Shown: piece by piece, positions 28,084 to 40,765 of the stretch
Position numbering within the stretch: the first letter of the stretch is position 1
Layout of the letters: each line of letters begins with the position of its first letter
NCBI RefSeq assembly: GCF_000002995.4
Contig: NW_025062479.1
Coordinates: 16,674,721 to 16,738,720 of the forward strand
Reading direction: 5' to 3'
From: Brugia malayi
Taxonomy: Eukaryota; Nematoda; Chromadorea; Rhabditida; Onchocercidae
Length of the DNA stretch: 64,000 bases
Made by a program: the position numbers and the translations under genes
The notes under the pieces: model-generated
The model's database searches: none
The model's input: only the letters and a program-made list of their open reading frames with translations
Told to the model about the DNA's origin: nothing

Positions 28084-30545
28084 ATGTCAGCAACAGTACC
28101 ATTACTGCTGGAGAAAAATATCGAACTTGGTTCACCGCCCAGTTATAAGGAAGCAGTGGATGTGGAATGGACATTGCAGGATCGTTCATTGCAACGTCAT
28201 TGGTTTTTTGATTTTAATTTCGCCAAGGCGACTGCAAATTTTACACCTGTTGTATTTGCCAGTGTCGCTATTAGATTAGGTATCATCTTGCTTGTTATGT
28301 TTTATTCCCTGTCTCATCACTAGAATATTTCGAATGATTTATCACCGGTTTAGTTGTAGATAACAGAAATCCTAAGTTAAGTAGTAAAAAATGCTATCAG
28401 TTTTTTCTATTTGTCATCATAACTGTAATTGTTACTGTTTTGTTTACATATACTGTGTACAATTTTTCTTGATATATGAAGGACGAGTTAAAGAATCTTA
28501 TGCTGTTTTATTCAGACTTTCTCGTAATTTAGATAACTTCCAGGATTTCTACGAGAAGTATTTGGTATACTATCTTTGCAGCTACTCATTACAGCTGTAT
28601 TTTTATGGCATTGTATGTAACGTTGGAAATTCGTCTTTTTCTGCAACAACAGTGAGTTCTCTTTTTTTTGAATTAATTTATGACATGTCTATATTGGTAG
28701 GAACTCATTGTTTCTCCTCAATTTTTTCACGTTAAGTTCAGCAATGTTAGTCGTTTGTTTGACTCATTTCGTTCAAATATTTTTTTTTTTTTTTTTCAAG
28801 CACTTATAGTTCAAATATTTTCAAGAACTGGTTGGCAGTGAAACTTTAGAAGAGATTAATATGATCAATGCATTTGTTGCTTCAATGCTATTTAGACCTG
28901 TAGTTGTTTATCTGTCTCGTTTACTTTTCTGACTAATCAGTTCTGAGTTGTTATTATAACGGTTGCTAAAAAAAGGAATTTAGAATTTGGTCTAAAAAAA
29001 GAATTAGCTAATAAAATGGCTAAATTCGTTCCTTTGGAAACTGGGAAAAAGTGCCGCAATAATCAGGATATGAAAAAGATACCATATCAAACTGAAAATA
29101 TTAAAATTAGTTCAAAAAAAGGATTAGTCGGTTTCAGAAGGATGGTGCATGTATATGTTCAGTATAGTTCTTGATTTCATTTCAGAATAAAAGAAAAAAA
29201 AAAAAAATCCCTGCGTAAAAGAAAACCCAGCGTGTTTTAGGTTGTGGATTGTATTTGTTTCACTCATCGGCTCATTCATTTTACTTTTCGCAATGTTTAT
29301 TCACGCCCGTTCAGTACCTCTCAATTACATATTATTGGTGTTTTGGACTATCATGCAATCCATTACTGTAGGTGCTATTGGTAAGGTCTTAAAGCAATAT
29401 TTTGTGCAGTCAGCCAAGAAGATTCATTGTTGACCATTGTGTTTGTAATTTTTCTGTTCTGATGACCAGCTAGAAAGGGATTAAATCAGTGATAATGAAT
29501 GTATGTCATCTTTATTTAAATGGAATATTATTTGAAAAAGAGATGGCACCAAAGCTTTAGTTTATGCGAGCTCAATTTTTAAAATTGGGTATTCTGCTAA
29601 ACTCTGTCCTCGTCGTGAATATTTAGGCAAACTTGGAATTGCTTTCAAATTTAACATTGTGCAGCAATTACGCTTCTGTACAGTATTAAGTTTTAGATGA
29701 GACTTAAATTATACTAAGTTCCAGCATGAAGTAGCTGATACCTCTAGTGGCATGCATTATCATATCTGTTAGTATAAGAAGTGCCAATGTTTTTAAAGTA
29801 GTTGGTATAAATTTCAGGTCTTCAGAACATCGAAAAATGCATGAAAATATACATTTATGGAGTTTTTGTATTACGGTAAACTTCAGTTTCTTTCTTTGAC
29901 GTAAAGATCGTAATTGAGGCAGTTGGTCTAACAGCATTGACTGTTATTGGCCTTTTCTTTTATACACTTCAATCAAAACGCGATTTCCAAAGCCATTGGG
30001 CTGCGTTATTCAGTATTTCCATGATTTTCCTGGCTGCTATCTTTGTGCATGTAAGCATTTCTTTTTAGTAGAAACTGTTAGAAACTATTTCCATCTAAAT
30101 CTTAGTGCAATAAGCAATAAAGTGATTTTTAATTTCAGCTGAATTTTATTTGAGTACAATTTGTTGATATTACATGCATGCATATTGTAGCATTATCAGT
30201 TTAATCTATTACTTCGTTATAATGAGGTGATTTTTTATTTGGAAACAAATAGATATTTCAAAAAGCTATTATCCAATTACTTTCAGAAGTAGTTGTAATA
30301 TTTAAACAACGAAATAGCATTTTTTCCTTTTTTTACAGCTACTTATACCGTCAGTATTATTTGATTTTTTATTGGCTGCATTTGGTGCTGTTTTATTTTC
30401 CATATATTTGGTATTCGATATTGATCGTATCATGCATCACACTTCACCTGAAGATTATATCGAAGCATGCGTATCGTTGTATTTAGAAATTATTAATCTG
30501 TTTCTGAGAATATTAGAGATTTTGAATGAAACTAATCGAAATTAA
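28084..30545 (+). CDS. TMBIM4: TMBIM4 / lifeguard-4 (Golgi anti-apoptotic protein) homologue
   Basis: Exons 28084-28279, 28544-28612, about 29241-29380, 29887-30050 and 30339-30545 are well supported. The N-terminus holds PPSYKEAVDVEW. Exon 2 gives GFLREVFGILSLQLLITAVF, the conserved start of the first membrane helix. Later exons give PLNYILLVFWT, FFDVKIVIEAVGLTALTV, FYTLQSKRDF and the family-defining end DYIEACVSLYLEIINLFLRI. This matches human TMBIM4 in the BAX-inhibitor-1 family: seven-helix Golgi/ER proteins that leak calcium and restrain apoptosis. The loop between helices 1 and 2 is unresolved. Exon 2 ends in phase 1 and 29241 needs phase 2, so either a short exon is missing or the 3' splice site at 29230 is used, giving a loop about ten residues short. 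I prefer the start at 28084 because a TTTCAG ends at 28068; an in-frame ATG at 28027 also exists. Confidence 0.88.
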
Positions 30546-31895
30546 TTTCCTATTATTTAATTTTCGTGGAAAAATTTTGAATCAGTCTACATTGTTTTTT
30601 TAGTTTAAAAAGGTCTGGGAATTTTGGAAGGCATTTTGAATTGCTGATATCAATTTTATATTATTCTAAGCGATTCTATAAATTAAACATGGTGAATTTT
30701 CATATTAAAACTTTCACATTAAAAAATTTCATAGAATGATGGAATGACATAGAATGATGGTTTCTAGATAAGTTTTTAGCATGAACGATTGTATTTTACG
30801 GTGAAAATTTGACCCCTAATAACTGGTTTATCTCAGCACCTTATTTAGTTCCATGTTTCAGTAGCGATTTGTTTTGTCTTTTTATCAAATTGGGATAGAG
30901 TTTTTCAGAGAAAACTTCCATTTGGGTTATATAGTTGGACGCGACATACTCTTCGTTTGCATAAGCTTCGATGACCATTTCAGGTGAGAATTAGAAATAT
31001 CGTCTTACCTCACTCTTGTATGATATGTATATATGTAAAAGAATAATAAAATTAACTCTTTTGTTGTGTATACTTATTCCTTCCGTTCCAATCACATACG
31101 CAGTATTCGGTTAAGAGTATCAATATCAAAAAATGAAAACAAATATAAAAAAATCAGTTTAGAAGTAACTAAAATGAGTTTTTTATATTTCATATTTAGC
31201 TATCAATTTCTTTGTTTTTTGTTAATGATACGAGTCACTTTTATTTTAGAATTGGTCATTGAAGAGTTGAAAATTTTTGCAATAAAATATAATTACATGC
31301 AGTCCTCACAACTAAGTCCAACAGCAGTAAAATTTTAAGAATATTTTTTTTGAGATCAAATTAGTAAAGTTATCATAATGTGTATTTCCTTTTGTGAACC
31401 GTCAACAATTCGAAAAGCGAACGATGGTAAGTGGTTAATCAATTATCGTTTCCCAAAGGCAATATATGAACTGGAAAAGGTGAGCTCTGAATTAAACTTT
31501 GCATTAGTTGTCGATAATCAAATAACTGACAAAACCATATAACCATGTTGGGGCTGGTAGTTTCATGTTTGGGAAGTATTTTTTTTTTTTTGTTATATGG
31601 GACTGATATTTTGATATTTGCAGATAGACTGTCCTATCTGATTTATGTTGGAATGTTAAGAAAAGTCTTACAGCTAAAATCATATTGTGGTATGCAAGGG
31701 CGTATTATGGCGGTTAAGCCCCAATTTCTGAAGGAGACCGAGACTAAAAGCGGCACATCATTGATAAAAGTATCTATTGAATTTATTTGGTAATAAATTT
31801 GCCGATGTTTTTTAACTGGCACTCGTTGTTCCGGTTTTACAATATTTTTTTTTTAGTCAAAGTTGTGCTTAAGCACAATTTAAGTTCGAGCAGTA
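30546..31895. other. Spacer between convergent TMBIM4 and DB-module gene
   Basis: About 1.35 kb holding the 3' ends of both genes. A 54-codon plus-strand frame from the ATG at 31379 and another frame at 31545-31793 are open, with possible splice signals between them, but the phases do not join and no family is recognised. I do not call a gene. Confidence 0.4.
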
Positions 31896-33504
31896 CTAAT
31901 TTCTTAAACCGGATAAGTGGCAAGCAATGATTTCATTCATTGCTTTTCGGCAAACCAAGTGTTCCAAACCAACTCTTGCTATTTCTTGTCCGGAACGGCA
32001 AAATATTTCGCATTGCGGCGCGCTGCAAATCATGATTTTGTCATTCACCTGATTATAACTGCACGACTTTATTTACAAACTAATGCTACAATAAGTGTTA
32101 CTGTCATGGCTTTGTCATAACTTATTCGTATCAGTATTTCTAGAAATAAGTCATCTGCTCTTTCTTAAGTTTCATACTACATCGTTTAAGGAGTTCATAC
32201 TTCTCATATAAATAATTTCTCATGCAAATCAACATGAACGGATCCTATTAATTTAAATCATTTATTAAATGATTTATATATAACCTTTTGGTTGCTACTT
32301 GTTTGTATTTGCAGCATTCACTGTTGTCGCGTCCATTTGAAGCACACTGAGCAATTGGTATGATATGTAAAATTGCGCAAAAGCCTGCACCGATAATCTT
32401 ATTTATCTTAAATTTTAAAATTCACAATGTTTTATGAGACTTGAGGCATAACAGCAACCGCGAATTACTACGGTATCTGTTACTAGTAAAGTCGAAATGT
32501 TCTACCTCACTTTCTTTCACATTATATTTGCAGGAATGTTGACAACTCGTTGGAAGCATTTTGTTTCGACAACATTGTTCAAATTGAATATTTGCTTGTG
32601 AAATTGACATACATGGTGAAAAATGTGGTGCTGTGCCACATTCTGCTGTAAATGTTTCACTTTGAAAAAATCATTTAAATTTTTATGTCTTTAGAGCTCC
32701 AATTATTGTAACTTATCATTAGTCATTAGTAATTAGTTACTAAGAATATATCAGTACTTTTTTGTGAAGTTAATTAAACTTAATATTTTCATTAAGTGAA
32801 GTTGTGGTTTGCTAGAATCTCATACCCTTATTCAACTTCGCCAAGCTGCTATTAGAGCCCATGAAATTACGATTGTGTAGCCAATTTAATGATGGAGTTA
32901 CATGATATATTATTTCAAACGAACGTATTCCCCAATGTTGTCTTTGTAAGCCTTCCTGAACTAAACAAATTTATTAGTCTAAATAGGAGTATTTATTTAA
33001 TGATTAATATTTGAATATCTAAACAATTGTAAGTAGTTTATTAATTATTTCAATCGAGGTAATAGAAAGGGGGAAAACAACGGTAAATAAATGCAAGAAA
33101 TCATTTGATCATTCATAACGTAAGCATACGCAATATTTTACACAGTATTCAAAATATTGAGAGCACTTATGTTGAACAAAATCTTTAATTATATATTCAA
33201 ATTTTTAAGAGGAAAATAATTATAATCTGTTACCTGCAGTTAACAGTGATTGAGGATCTAACGTATTAGAGGAATCTAAGTCAGAATTAGACGATGATAT
33301 TGCTGCTGTGACAAACGGTACTACATCTTCTGTTGCTTTATCATCCTCACTACTTGACATGCCTATCAGTGATTCATTCTCGTTACTGTTTGTTGGAACA
33401 GGTAAGTATCGTTTTTTGAGTACATTTCGAGACAGCGATTTTTGGCTTGACCGTTCCTGAAGTTTCTCAAAATTATACGTTTTTATGTTATAATACGGCG
33501 TCAT
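31896..33504 (-). CDS. DB-module secreted protein (5' end uncertain)
   Basis: Exons 33234 to at most 33504, 32484-32645, 32285-32384 and 31896-32022 join in phase. The C-terminal half matches the nematode DB module (Pfam DB): FEQCCRNKMLPTSC, CKYNVKESEVEHF, CAILHIIPIAQCA, GRDNSECCKYKQV, CEIFCRSGQ and a final EIIACHLSGL, with the expected paired cysteines. Before it lies an acidic, serine-rich linker (SSSEDDKATEDV, SSSNSDLDSSNT). DB proteins are a nematode family of extracellular proteins without a firmly known biochemical role. The signal peptide is not in these exons, so the 5' end must lie higher up. The candidates are a hydrophobic stretch near 33760-33840 and a signal-peptide exon at 34689-34877. 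I could not join either with a good splice site and correct phase. Confidence 0.75.
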
Positions 33505-34688
33505 ATATTTCTATGCTTCTAGATGTTGAGCTTAAATTTGCACATTATTTGAATCAATTTCTATAACATTATAAGTATTATCATAATCATTGTTATTCAG
33601 GTAGATAAGTTATTACTGTGATATTCTATTAAACAGAAATACATCGATAGTACCTACCAATGTTGTTAATTTGTATGTCAAATTTGATTTACAGGTTCGC
33701 AGTTATTCTTTTCCAATGACAAATTAAAATGATGAAAAAACTTACTAGTCACTGTGTTGAGATAAATGATAAGGTAGAAAAGGATGAAAACATGAAGAAT
33801 GGACGATGATATGGTATAGCTGTTCACATGACATGCATTATAGTATTTAAGATGACAAATGTGACTCGCATGGATGATGCAACTCTTAATTATTAAGTCT
33901 TCGAAAATCAAAATGAAAAGTGGGAGCTACATTAATGACCAAAAAATATTAACTTTAATACTTAAATATATTTTTAGCTACAAAATATTTTAAAGGAAGT
34001 ACCATTTCACTGTCACTACGCAAGTTTGCTGTGTCACCGTCGTTTAAACCATTTTTGTAAATCGTTTCTGGTCTAACTATCAGCTGTTTCATTTTCTTAT
34101 CTGAATATTTCTTTTTTTGCGAGACAAAATTGCTAGATTAATCATAGAATTAAATTTATTTCGCAAATTTGAAACTAACCTCTAATAGAATGCTTCATAG
34201 ATTCATTAACTGTGATAGATGTTTTGATAGATGAGTAAACGGTGACATTCGCAAGTAATGAAATGAAATTTTCATGTCAGTTTAAAAATAGATTTATCAA
34301 ATTAAATTTTAAACAGTTTATACTCATAATTTACTGTTTTAAGTTATCGCTGTGCTTTGGTTTGCACTGATTTAACAAGTTTATTTGTAATATTTTAATG
34401 TCACTTAGTCATAAACTATTTATAGCGTCAACTGATATCTTACATTGCTCAATTTTTAACTGAAAAAAAAAATTATTTTTGCTTTCAAAAACAAATTAAA
34501 TTTTTCTCTCCAAATTATGATGTTATTTATTACCAATCTAATTATGAAATGACTTGGATACAATTGCATAATGCTTCTTGCTATGCGCTGTTAGTAAATA
34601 AAAAGTTTGCAATTATTAAAACTACAAAACTACACTTGCACGCATATAAAAAAAATTGCTAATTAAGATAAGAAAACGAACCTTGTCT

Positions 34689-34877
34689 ATAAAAATCTGA
34701 ATCACAATGGATATTAGAGCATCGCGTCTCACAGACTGTTCGGACACGTGCTGTACAGCAGTACGTGGCAGGTATTCGAGAACAGTCAAATTCAAAAGCT
34801 CCTTCCATTAATGATAAATCTTCTCCAAATACGAATTTGACGGATATATAAAGCACAGCTGACGATAGTATACACAT
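34689..34877 (-). CDS. Candidate first exon: signal peptide and Cys-rich segment
   Basis: A minus-strand ATG opens MCILSSAVLYISVKFVFGED, a credible signal peptide. It is followed by a cysteine-rich segment, CSRIPATYCCTARVRTVC and ETRCSNIHC, and a possible GTTCGT donor after FYRQ. The CC-x7-C-x3-C spacing resembles the CC-x8-C-x3-C of the DB module in the next gene down on the same strand. It may therefore be the first exon of that gene or a small related gene. No phase-correct junction to the DB exons was found. Confidence 0.4.
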
Positions 34878-36860
34878 ACCGTCTAGGAATTATTCTCTTC
34901 AATCAAATTTAAATTAGGTTAAGATTTTTGCTATTCTCTTCACTTTTTTGAAAAAAGTAAAAGAAAAAAGAGCTGCTGAAATGATAGCAGAAAATTTTGA
35001 TTTTTGTGTATTTCTTAACTTCATTTTTTTTTTTTTTCGTCCTGAATGTTCTAATAAATTGTAATAAAAACTGAAATAAAACAATTTTTGAACTGCAAAA
35101 ATGATTTAATATTTCGCTTCTTTTAAATATAGGAACAATTTTTATAACACAACAAAAGAGTTCTGAAGTTAGCAAAAATTGGGCAGTAAGTTATTATTAA
35201 TAAAGGGGAAGAAAGGTAGCAAAATGTGAGATCACTAATTGGGATGTCATCAATGTTTTATTTATTCCCTGAGATCCAATTTATTTGATTGGAAAGAATA
35301 TCGATAAGTTTTATGCGCATACTGTTTGTGTGTGTTTTGCCCAGCTAATAATTAATAGCTGACAATATTGACAAATAAATTACGAAGAACTTTTATGGGA
35401 ATTGGAAGGGAGTGTACAATAAATGGAGGGAAAAGCTAAAAAGTAATTCATTTCCGTGAGAGAAAGAAATATGAAAATCTCGATGCTTATGTGGTAAGGG
35501 AAGTAATCTGCTAGTGATATTCAATCTTATTTTTTGAGATTTTAATAAAGCTTTTTTTGTATAAAGGAGAGATATTTGCTATTTGGTATGGCAATTAATT
35601 AATCAATTCGATGTAAAATGTCGGAAAAAAGGTGCATTTGTAGAATTGAAAAATAAAAAGGAAATATGTAAAATGAAATGATAGATACCCGACTACCTTC
35701 GTAGATTACCGCTTTGTTAAATTAAATCAGTCGGTAGCCCTCGGCGAAGAAAAAAACGACGAAAGATTAGCAATGGTGGATAATTACTATAACAGTGGGT
35801 ATTGTCATTTCATACTCTCTGATACATTTCATCTTCATGAATTAATTTCCGAACAAATTTGATTTGGCTAGATATAATTTCCTGTTTCATCCTTCTGTTT
35901 TTATGAATCTACCTGTTTGTTGTGATCGCAATCTTTCTGATATGAAACAAAAATTGATTGCTGCTATCGTTATTGCGGATTGGCTTTCTCAAACTGTTTG
36001 ATTGGAGCAACTCGATATTGTTGTTAAAATTTCAATTATCTTTTGCAATAATCGATAAACAATGATAAATCCAAGTGATATTGCTTATCATCGTTAACTA
36101 CTGCTGATAAGAATATTAGATGACGTTATCTGATCCTTGAAATTGTTGAAAAAGCTAGTCATTTTTGAAGAATGTATGTATCGCTTTAAAATATCATCAA
36201 AGAACTGATTCTTTTCATTCTTTGCTAACTTCTAAATTTGGTTCAGTTGGAAAACCAGTAGCACCTCCAGCAATTTCCTTCCATATCTTGAACTTTATTA
36301 TTGTTATAATCATTTATAAAAGATATTATTATAATCATACTTGCGATGAACATTTCAATCATTTAATCAATCTTTTCAAAATGAAGCAGTTAAACTGCTC
36401 ATTTAATTTTATAATGGTGAGTTCATTGTTACATAGAATAAGTGCGAATAAGTTGTGGGATGCATGATGCGTGGCACCCTTGAATGAATATTCTTTTTAT
36501 ATTGTTGAACTTAATTGAACGTAGAACTTCAGAAAACTTTTTAATAAATAGTCATCCTAACCTGAAAAGAAGTTAGGGAAATAATACTGTGATATCAAAT
36601 TATCGTTTAAGCTGAAACAACATGGAAATTTTAAAGTGTTTCTAATCGATGCATCAATATTGAAGATAATGATCAAATTTTTGTGCAGGTAGAGCTATGT
36701 GACAGTCTCAAAACAATTCTATTAGATTAGACGGAAGTTAAATTACAAGTTTTAGTTGAAATTAATAAGTTTAAATTATGGATCTATATTTTTTGGGAAG
36801 GATCTAATAATATATTTATGCCGTTATTTCGTTTTTTCGAGTTTGATTCATATTTCACAG

Positions 36861-36963
36861 CAATAAATGTGGAAAACTTTTTTCTAATAGATGGGGACAA
36901 TTTCTTCCCGATGGATATGTATGGGACAGCCATAATCTGGGACAATAGTGTACAGGAGAATTA
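36861..36963 (+). CDS. Candidate orphan exon
   Basis: After a good ATTTCACAG the frame is open to TAA: INVENFFLIDGDNFFPMD, then MYGTAIIWDNSVQEN. A second frame over the same bases also looks protein-like (RWGQFLPDGYVWDS). No family is recognised and no start exon was found. Support is weak. Confidence 0.2.
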
Positions 36964-37321
36964 AAAGTGGATGATACTTGAAATTATCCCTTGTACAGCT
37001 CTACTCTTAATAAAGTTTTTTGTTAGCCTGAAGTTAATAATATAGCCAAAATAATTAGATGGAACATATATTCTTACATTGTTGCATATGTAAAAGTCAA
37101 AATTGGAAAAACGGAACTTATTCTCTTGCAATATGTTTCCTTAAAAGTGAACAAAGATATCATCTTAACCTGTAAAAAAGATATATAGATAAAGAAACAA
37201 AATCAGTAAGTGTGAAAAGATGTAAAAAGAAAGAACGTCTAAAAATTAATTTCTGTTCAGAAAGAATGGTATGTTTAGTAAGTAAACAACAGCAAAATTT
37301 TCTTAACTAATTTATTGTTAC

Positions 37322-37578
37322 AGATATATTTATCGACAAAACAATTAACTTGGCAAATCAACTTATTAACAATTTGTGCTTCAGTCTCTGTACAGTTCAA
37401 CATTTTAACTAGAGAGAATGGTTTGAAAAAATTAATTAGTCGAAATCCGAAATTTACAAATTCCCAACAAAAAAGATTTCAAAAAAACGATGAAATTGTG
37501 GAAGATTTATTGCTCTATGCGAAAACAATGAAAGCGATATTTTCTGCAACTTCCAACATACGTTTTCTTCCCCATTGA
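37322..37578 (+). CDS. Candidate orphan terminal exon
   Basis: After ATTGTTACAG the phase-0 frame is open for 85 codons to a stop. The middle and end are charged (SRNPKFTNSQQKRFQKNDEI, then VEDLLLYAKTMKAIF), unlike AT-noise frames. It may belong with the candidate exon at 36861-36963. I do not recognise it. Confidence 0.25.
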
Positions 37579-38259
37579 TCGATCGAAAGGTGCCTGATAA
37601 TTAATAACTTTAAAACATGTTTAATATTCATTCGCACCTTATCTCAATATAAATTTCAATTCTCGTCTTCATTTACTGTACCATAGTGACTTACTCGTAT
37701 AATGTGAAGTAAAACAAAACATTAAGCTTCAAATTATCAGTGGTATGAAGTCTTAGCATCATATTTGTAAGAAGTGAAGCCAAGCTAATAATGGATTGCT
37801 TTGATAGTTTTATCCTAAATTGTCCTGATCTTCTATCACTGTCATTAGATAAATTGGTATTAATGATTTAACAGACATGATTTATTGATTTGTTCATTTA
37901 TTAGTAAACGTCACATAATCCCATCAATATTTATATCATTTATCTTTAAATATTCTCTACGTATGAGGATATGTCCTTTCCAGAGAAAGTACACCGCAAT
38001 CATTTTTTCGCCTTCCAAACCGCAACGGTGGCATCTTATTGGTCAAAATACATACAAGACTCAATTGGAAATTTAAAGCTGGAACGTGATCTCACGTCGT
38101 ACTTTACAGCACACATGTTGTAGTAGCTGAAATGCAGTAATTTTATTTCTTGTGTTTTCGATTGAAAAAGAAAATTACATTTTAAATTGCAATCAGTAAT
38201 TGAACTAATTATCATCGTGAAAACGTCAAAAAATTCCATAGAAATTGAATTAGGTGGAT

Positions 38260-40765
38260 TCACCATGAGGGATCGATTTTGATTGATTCTGTTATTCGTT
38301 TTACCTAAAAATAACAAAGAATTTACAGACATTGTTCTTTGAAAGACTTTAACGAACACAATAATTTCATATTTCATTGAGATCATCAAAATATTATATT
38401 ATGCACTACACTCATGATTTCTAATTTCATTTAAGTAACTCCCTTACGAAAATGATTGCTGTTGCCAGTTAAAAATATTGGTCTGAAATTTTAATAGATA
38501 ATTCTCATAAAAGATTAATTAGCCCTCTGAAAAAAAAAAAATGATTTTTAAACGTTGAGGAAAATAAATGGGATAAGGTAACAAAGCTACTGATGGCGAT
38601 AGATGAACATTTGCAAGTTGTACGAAATCATTTAAAATTAATGTTTCAAATGTTATTCTTGACAGTGAATGGAATATTTTTAAGAGCTCAAATATTTGTT
38701 CGCTTGTCGAAGCTGAAATTTCCGCTTTTTTTCGGTGCAGATAAATGAAAGAATATGTTCTTGGTTTAATTTATAAATTTGATTATACCTGAATTTTTAC
38801 AGATTTCTTTTTTTTTGTTAACTTACCTTAAGAAAAGCTCTCGCAAGCGTCAAATGACTCAAATGTTCCATATTAGTCATTGTTTCTGCTACTTCTATAA
38901 CAGTAGCACTACGATTCTAAGCGTATAAATGATCAAATTAGTTTAATTATATATTTTATATATAACTGAAGCCTCTAAATTGTCTTGCGCATTTCTTTGC
39001 ATGGAAGTTATCATGAAGAACATAATTTCCAATGTCCATTACCTTTGTTTTTCTTTTTTTTTTTTTTTTTTTTTCTTTTAATTCAAAATAAAATAGATGC
39101 ATTACTTAGCTGTAGCAGCTTCTTCTGGCTGGAGCGCAGATTTTATCCACTGGTGGAACATTAGCTAATGTTAGTGTTTTGGATATAGAGCGTATAAAGA
39201 TTTGGCAATGTGAGGAAATCGCTCAAAGTATAAACAAGATTGAAAAATCCAAATCTATTTATTGATGAACAGTATTTTTCATTTATCAAATTTTTAAATA
39301 AAAATAATTATTACTTCCAACCATTCAGTCCCAGAGTTATTCAGTTTTCACTTTTAGTCTCAACGAATGAATTTTTTTTGATATTTGCAGCTTTTCGACA
39401 TAATTTAAATTTTTTGGACTTATTTTATTTATTTTGTATCAGACAAATACAGATGTACACATGTGGCATAGAATGTTTACCATATATTTACTCTAGAAAT
39501 TAATGTAAACATTTGCAAAATTTTTCTCGTATACTGCATAATTTTACGGTTTCTAATTTTCGTGACAAAGCAAAAAGCCCTCTTCTGTTATCTTATTGCA
39601 ACGATCTAAAAATCGCACTGTTGAAGATTGTACCGGGATTGTTTTCACATTGCTGTAATATTATTTTGGTCTTTTCAAGACTTTTTTTGGGATCATTTAC
39701 GAAATACTCAATTTTATCTTACGGACAAAATTATTTCACTAATCATTGCATCTGGTGAATATAATATATCAATTTACTTAGCTATTTCCTGGGATAAAAC
39801 AGTAATGTATTGTCTTATAAAACACAGAAAAATGACCGGATATTATAGAGCATCGGGATAGCTTTAGTGATACGAATTATGCCTACTGCAGGAGAATTGG
39901 TGACAGTTTGATAGATATCTGTCACAACCTAAAATATTTTCTCTTGAACGTTTATGAACGGATTTCATCAAACATATTTGTGTCCATGAGAATAGAATGG
40001 TATCAATCAACGGTTTTGTTTGCTTCATCTTCAGTTGGTACTCTTGGTAAGTAAAGGTGTTGAACATCAACCCAGCTGCTCAACTCTTTAGTCAATCTAA
40101 ATTTTTTCAAGAAATTAAATACTTAGTATTTAATTCATAAAGTTTACTTAGTAACATGCATTAGCTGCCACTTTTTAAAACTTACGTTTGCTAACCATGT
40201 TTAATTCACTTGCAAAACTTGTTCTTACATTTGTTAATTTAACTCTTTTAAAATTCACTTCGATATCAATTAATTGTTCATTTTTCGCTGAGTAGCAATA
40301 ATTTATGTAATTACTATTCCAAAGATTTATTTTAAAAAAAAAAGCCGTTTATTACTGCAACAAATGCGACATCGTGTAAGGGCATCACACAGATAAAAGA
40401 TCATCTTGATAAGCTCAAACGGTAATGAGATTGGTGAATTTTGCTGCAAAAATAACAGGTAATACCAGAAAAGAGCACAATATTGATAACAAATTATTTC
40501 CGTAAACCTAAAGACATGAACTCACCGGCTTATGAGTATTGCTGTTTAAATTTTTTAAGCGTACAATTTCATCACATTGTTCCTCAATATTATGTTTTAA
40601 CGTTGCTACTGTTTGGCGCAGATCTTCAATAGTCGATTCGCATTGCTTCAAAATTTCGCGTAAACGTTCCAATATAGCACTGTTTGTTTCAGTATTTGAG
40701 CTTCCATCTCCATCCTCAGCATCGAATGCTTGTGGTGAATTATCTCTTTCTAACTGGTCTTCCAT
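38260..40765 (-). CDS. Small acidic coiled-coil protein, 124 residues
   Basis: Three exons, 40526-40765, 38827-38916 and 38260-38304, all in phase 0 with GTGAGT and GTAAGT donors, give 124 residues. The first 25 residues are acidic and disordered-looking (FDAEDGDGSSNTET). Residues 30-75 have heptad spacing typical of a coiled coil (ILERLREILKQCESTIEDL, then LKHNIEEQCDEIVRLKNL). The second exon is helical (TNMEHLSHLTLARAFLK) and the third gives a short basic tail ending KIDPSW. The regular phase and consistent composition argue that it is real. The size and build resemble small adaptor subunits (BLOC/BORC-type, prefoldin-like), but no signature lets me place it. The start codon is the first ATG; a leader acceptor is not obvious. 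Confidence 0.6.

Larger units (their letters stand above)
33505..38259. other. Largely unassigned stretch between the DB gene and the coiled-coil gene
   Basis: About 4.75 kb. It contains the separately listed signal-peptide exon (34689-34877, minus) and two plus-strand exon-like intervals, 36861-36963 and 37322-37578. The rest is AT-rich with no supportable genes. A T run sits near 35025-35038. Confidence 0.4.
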
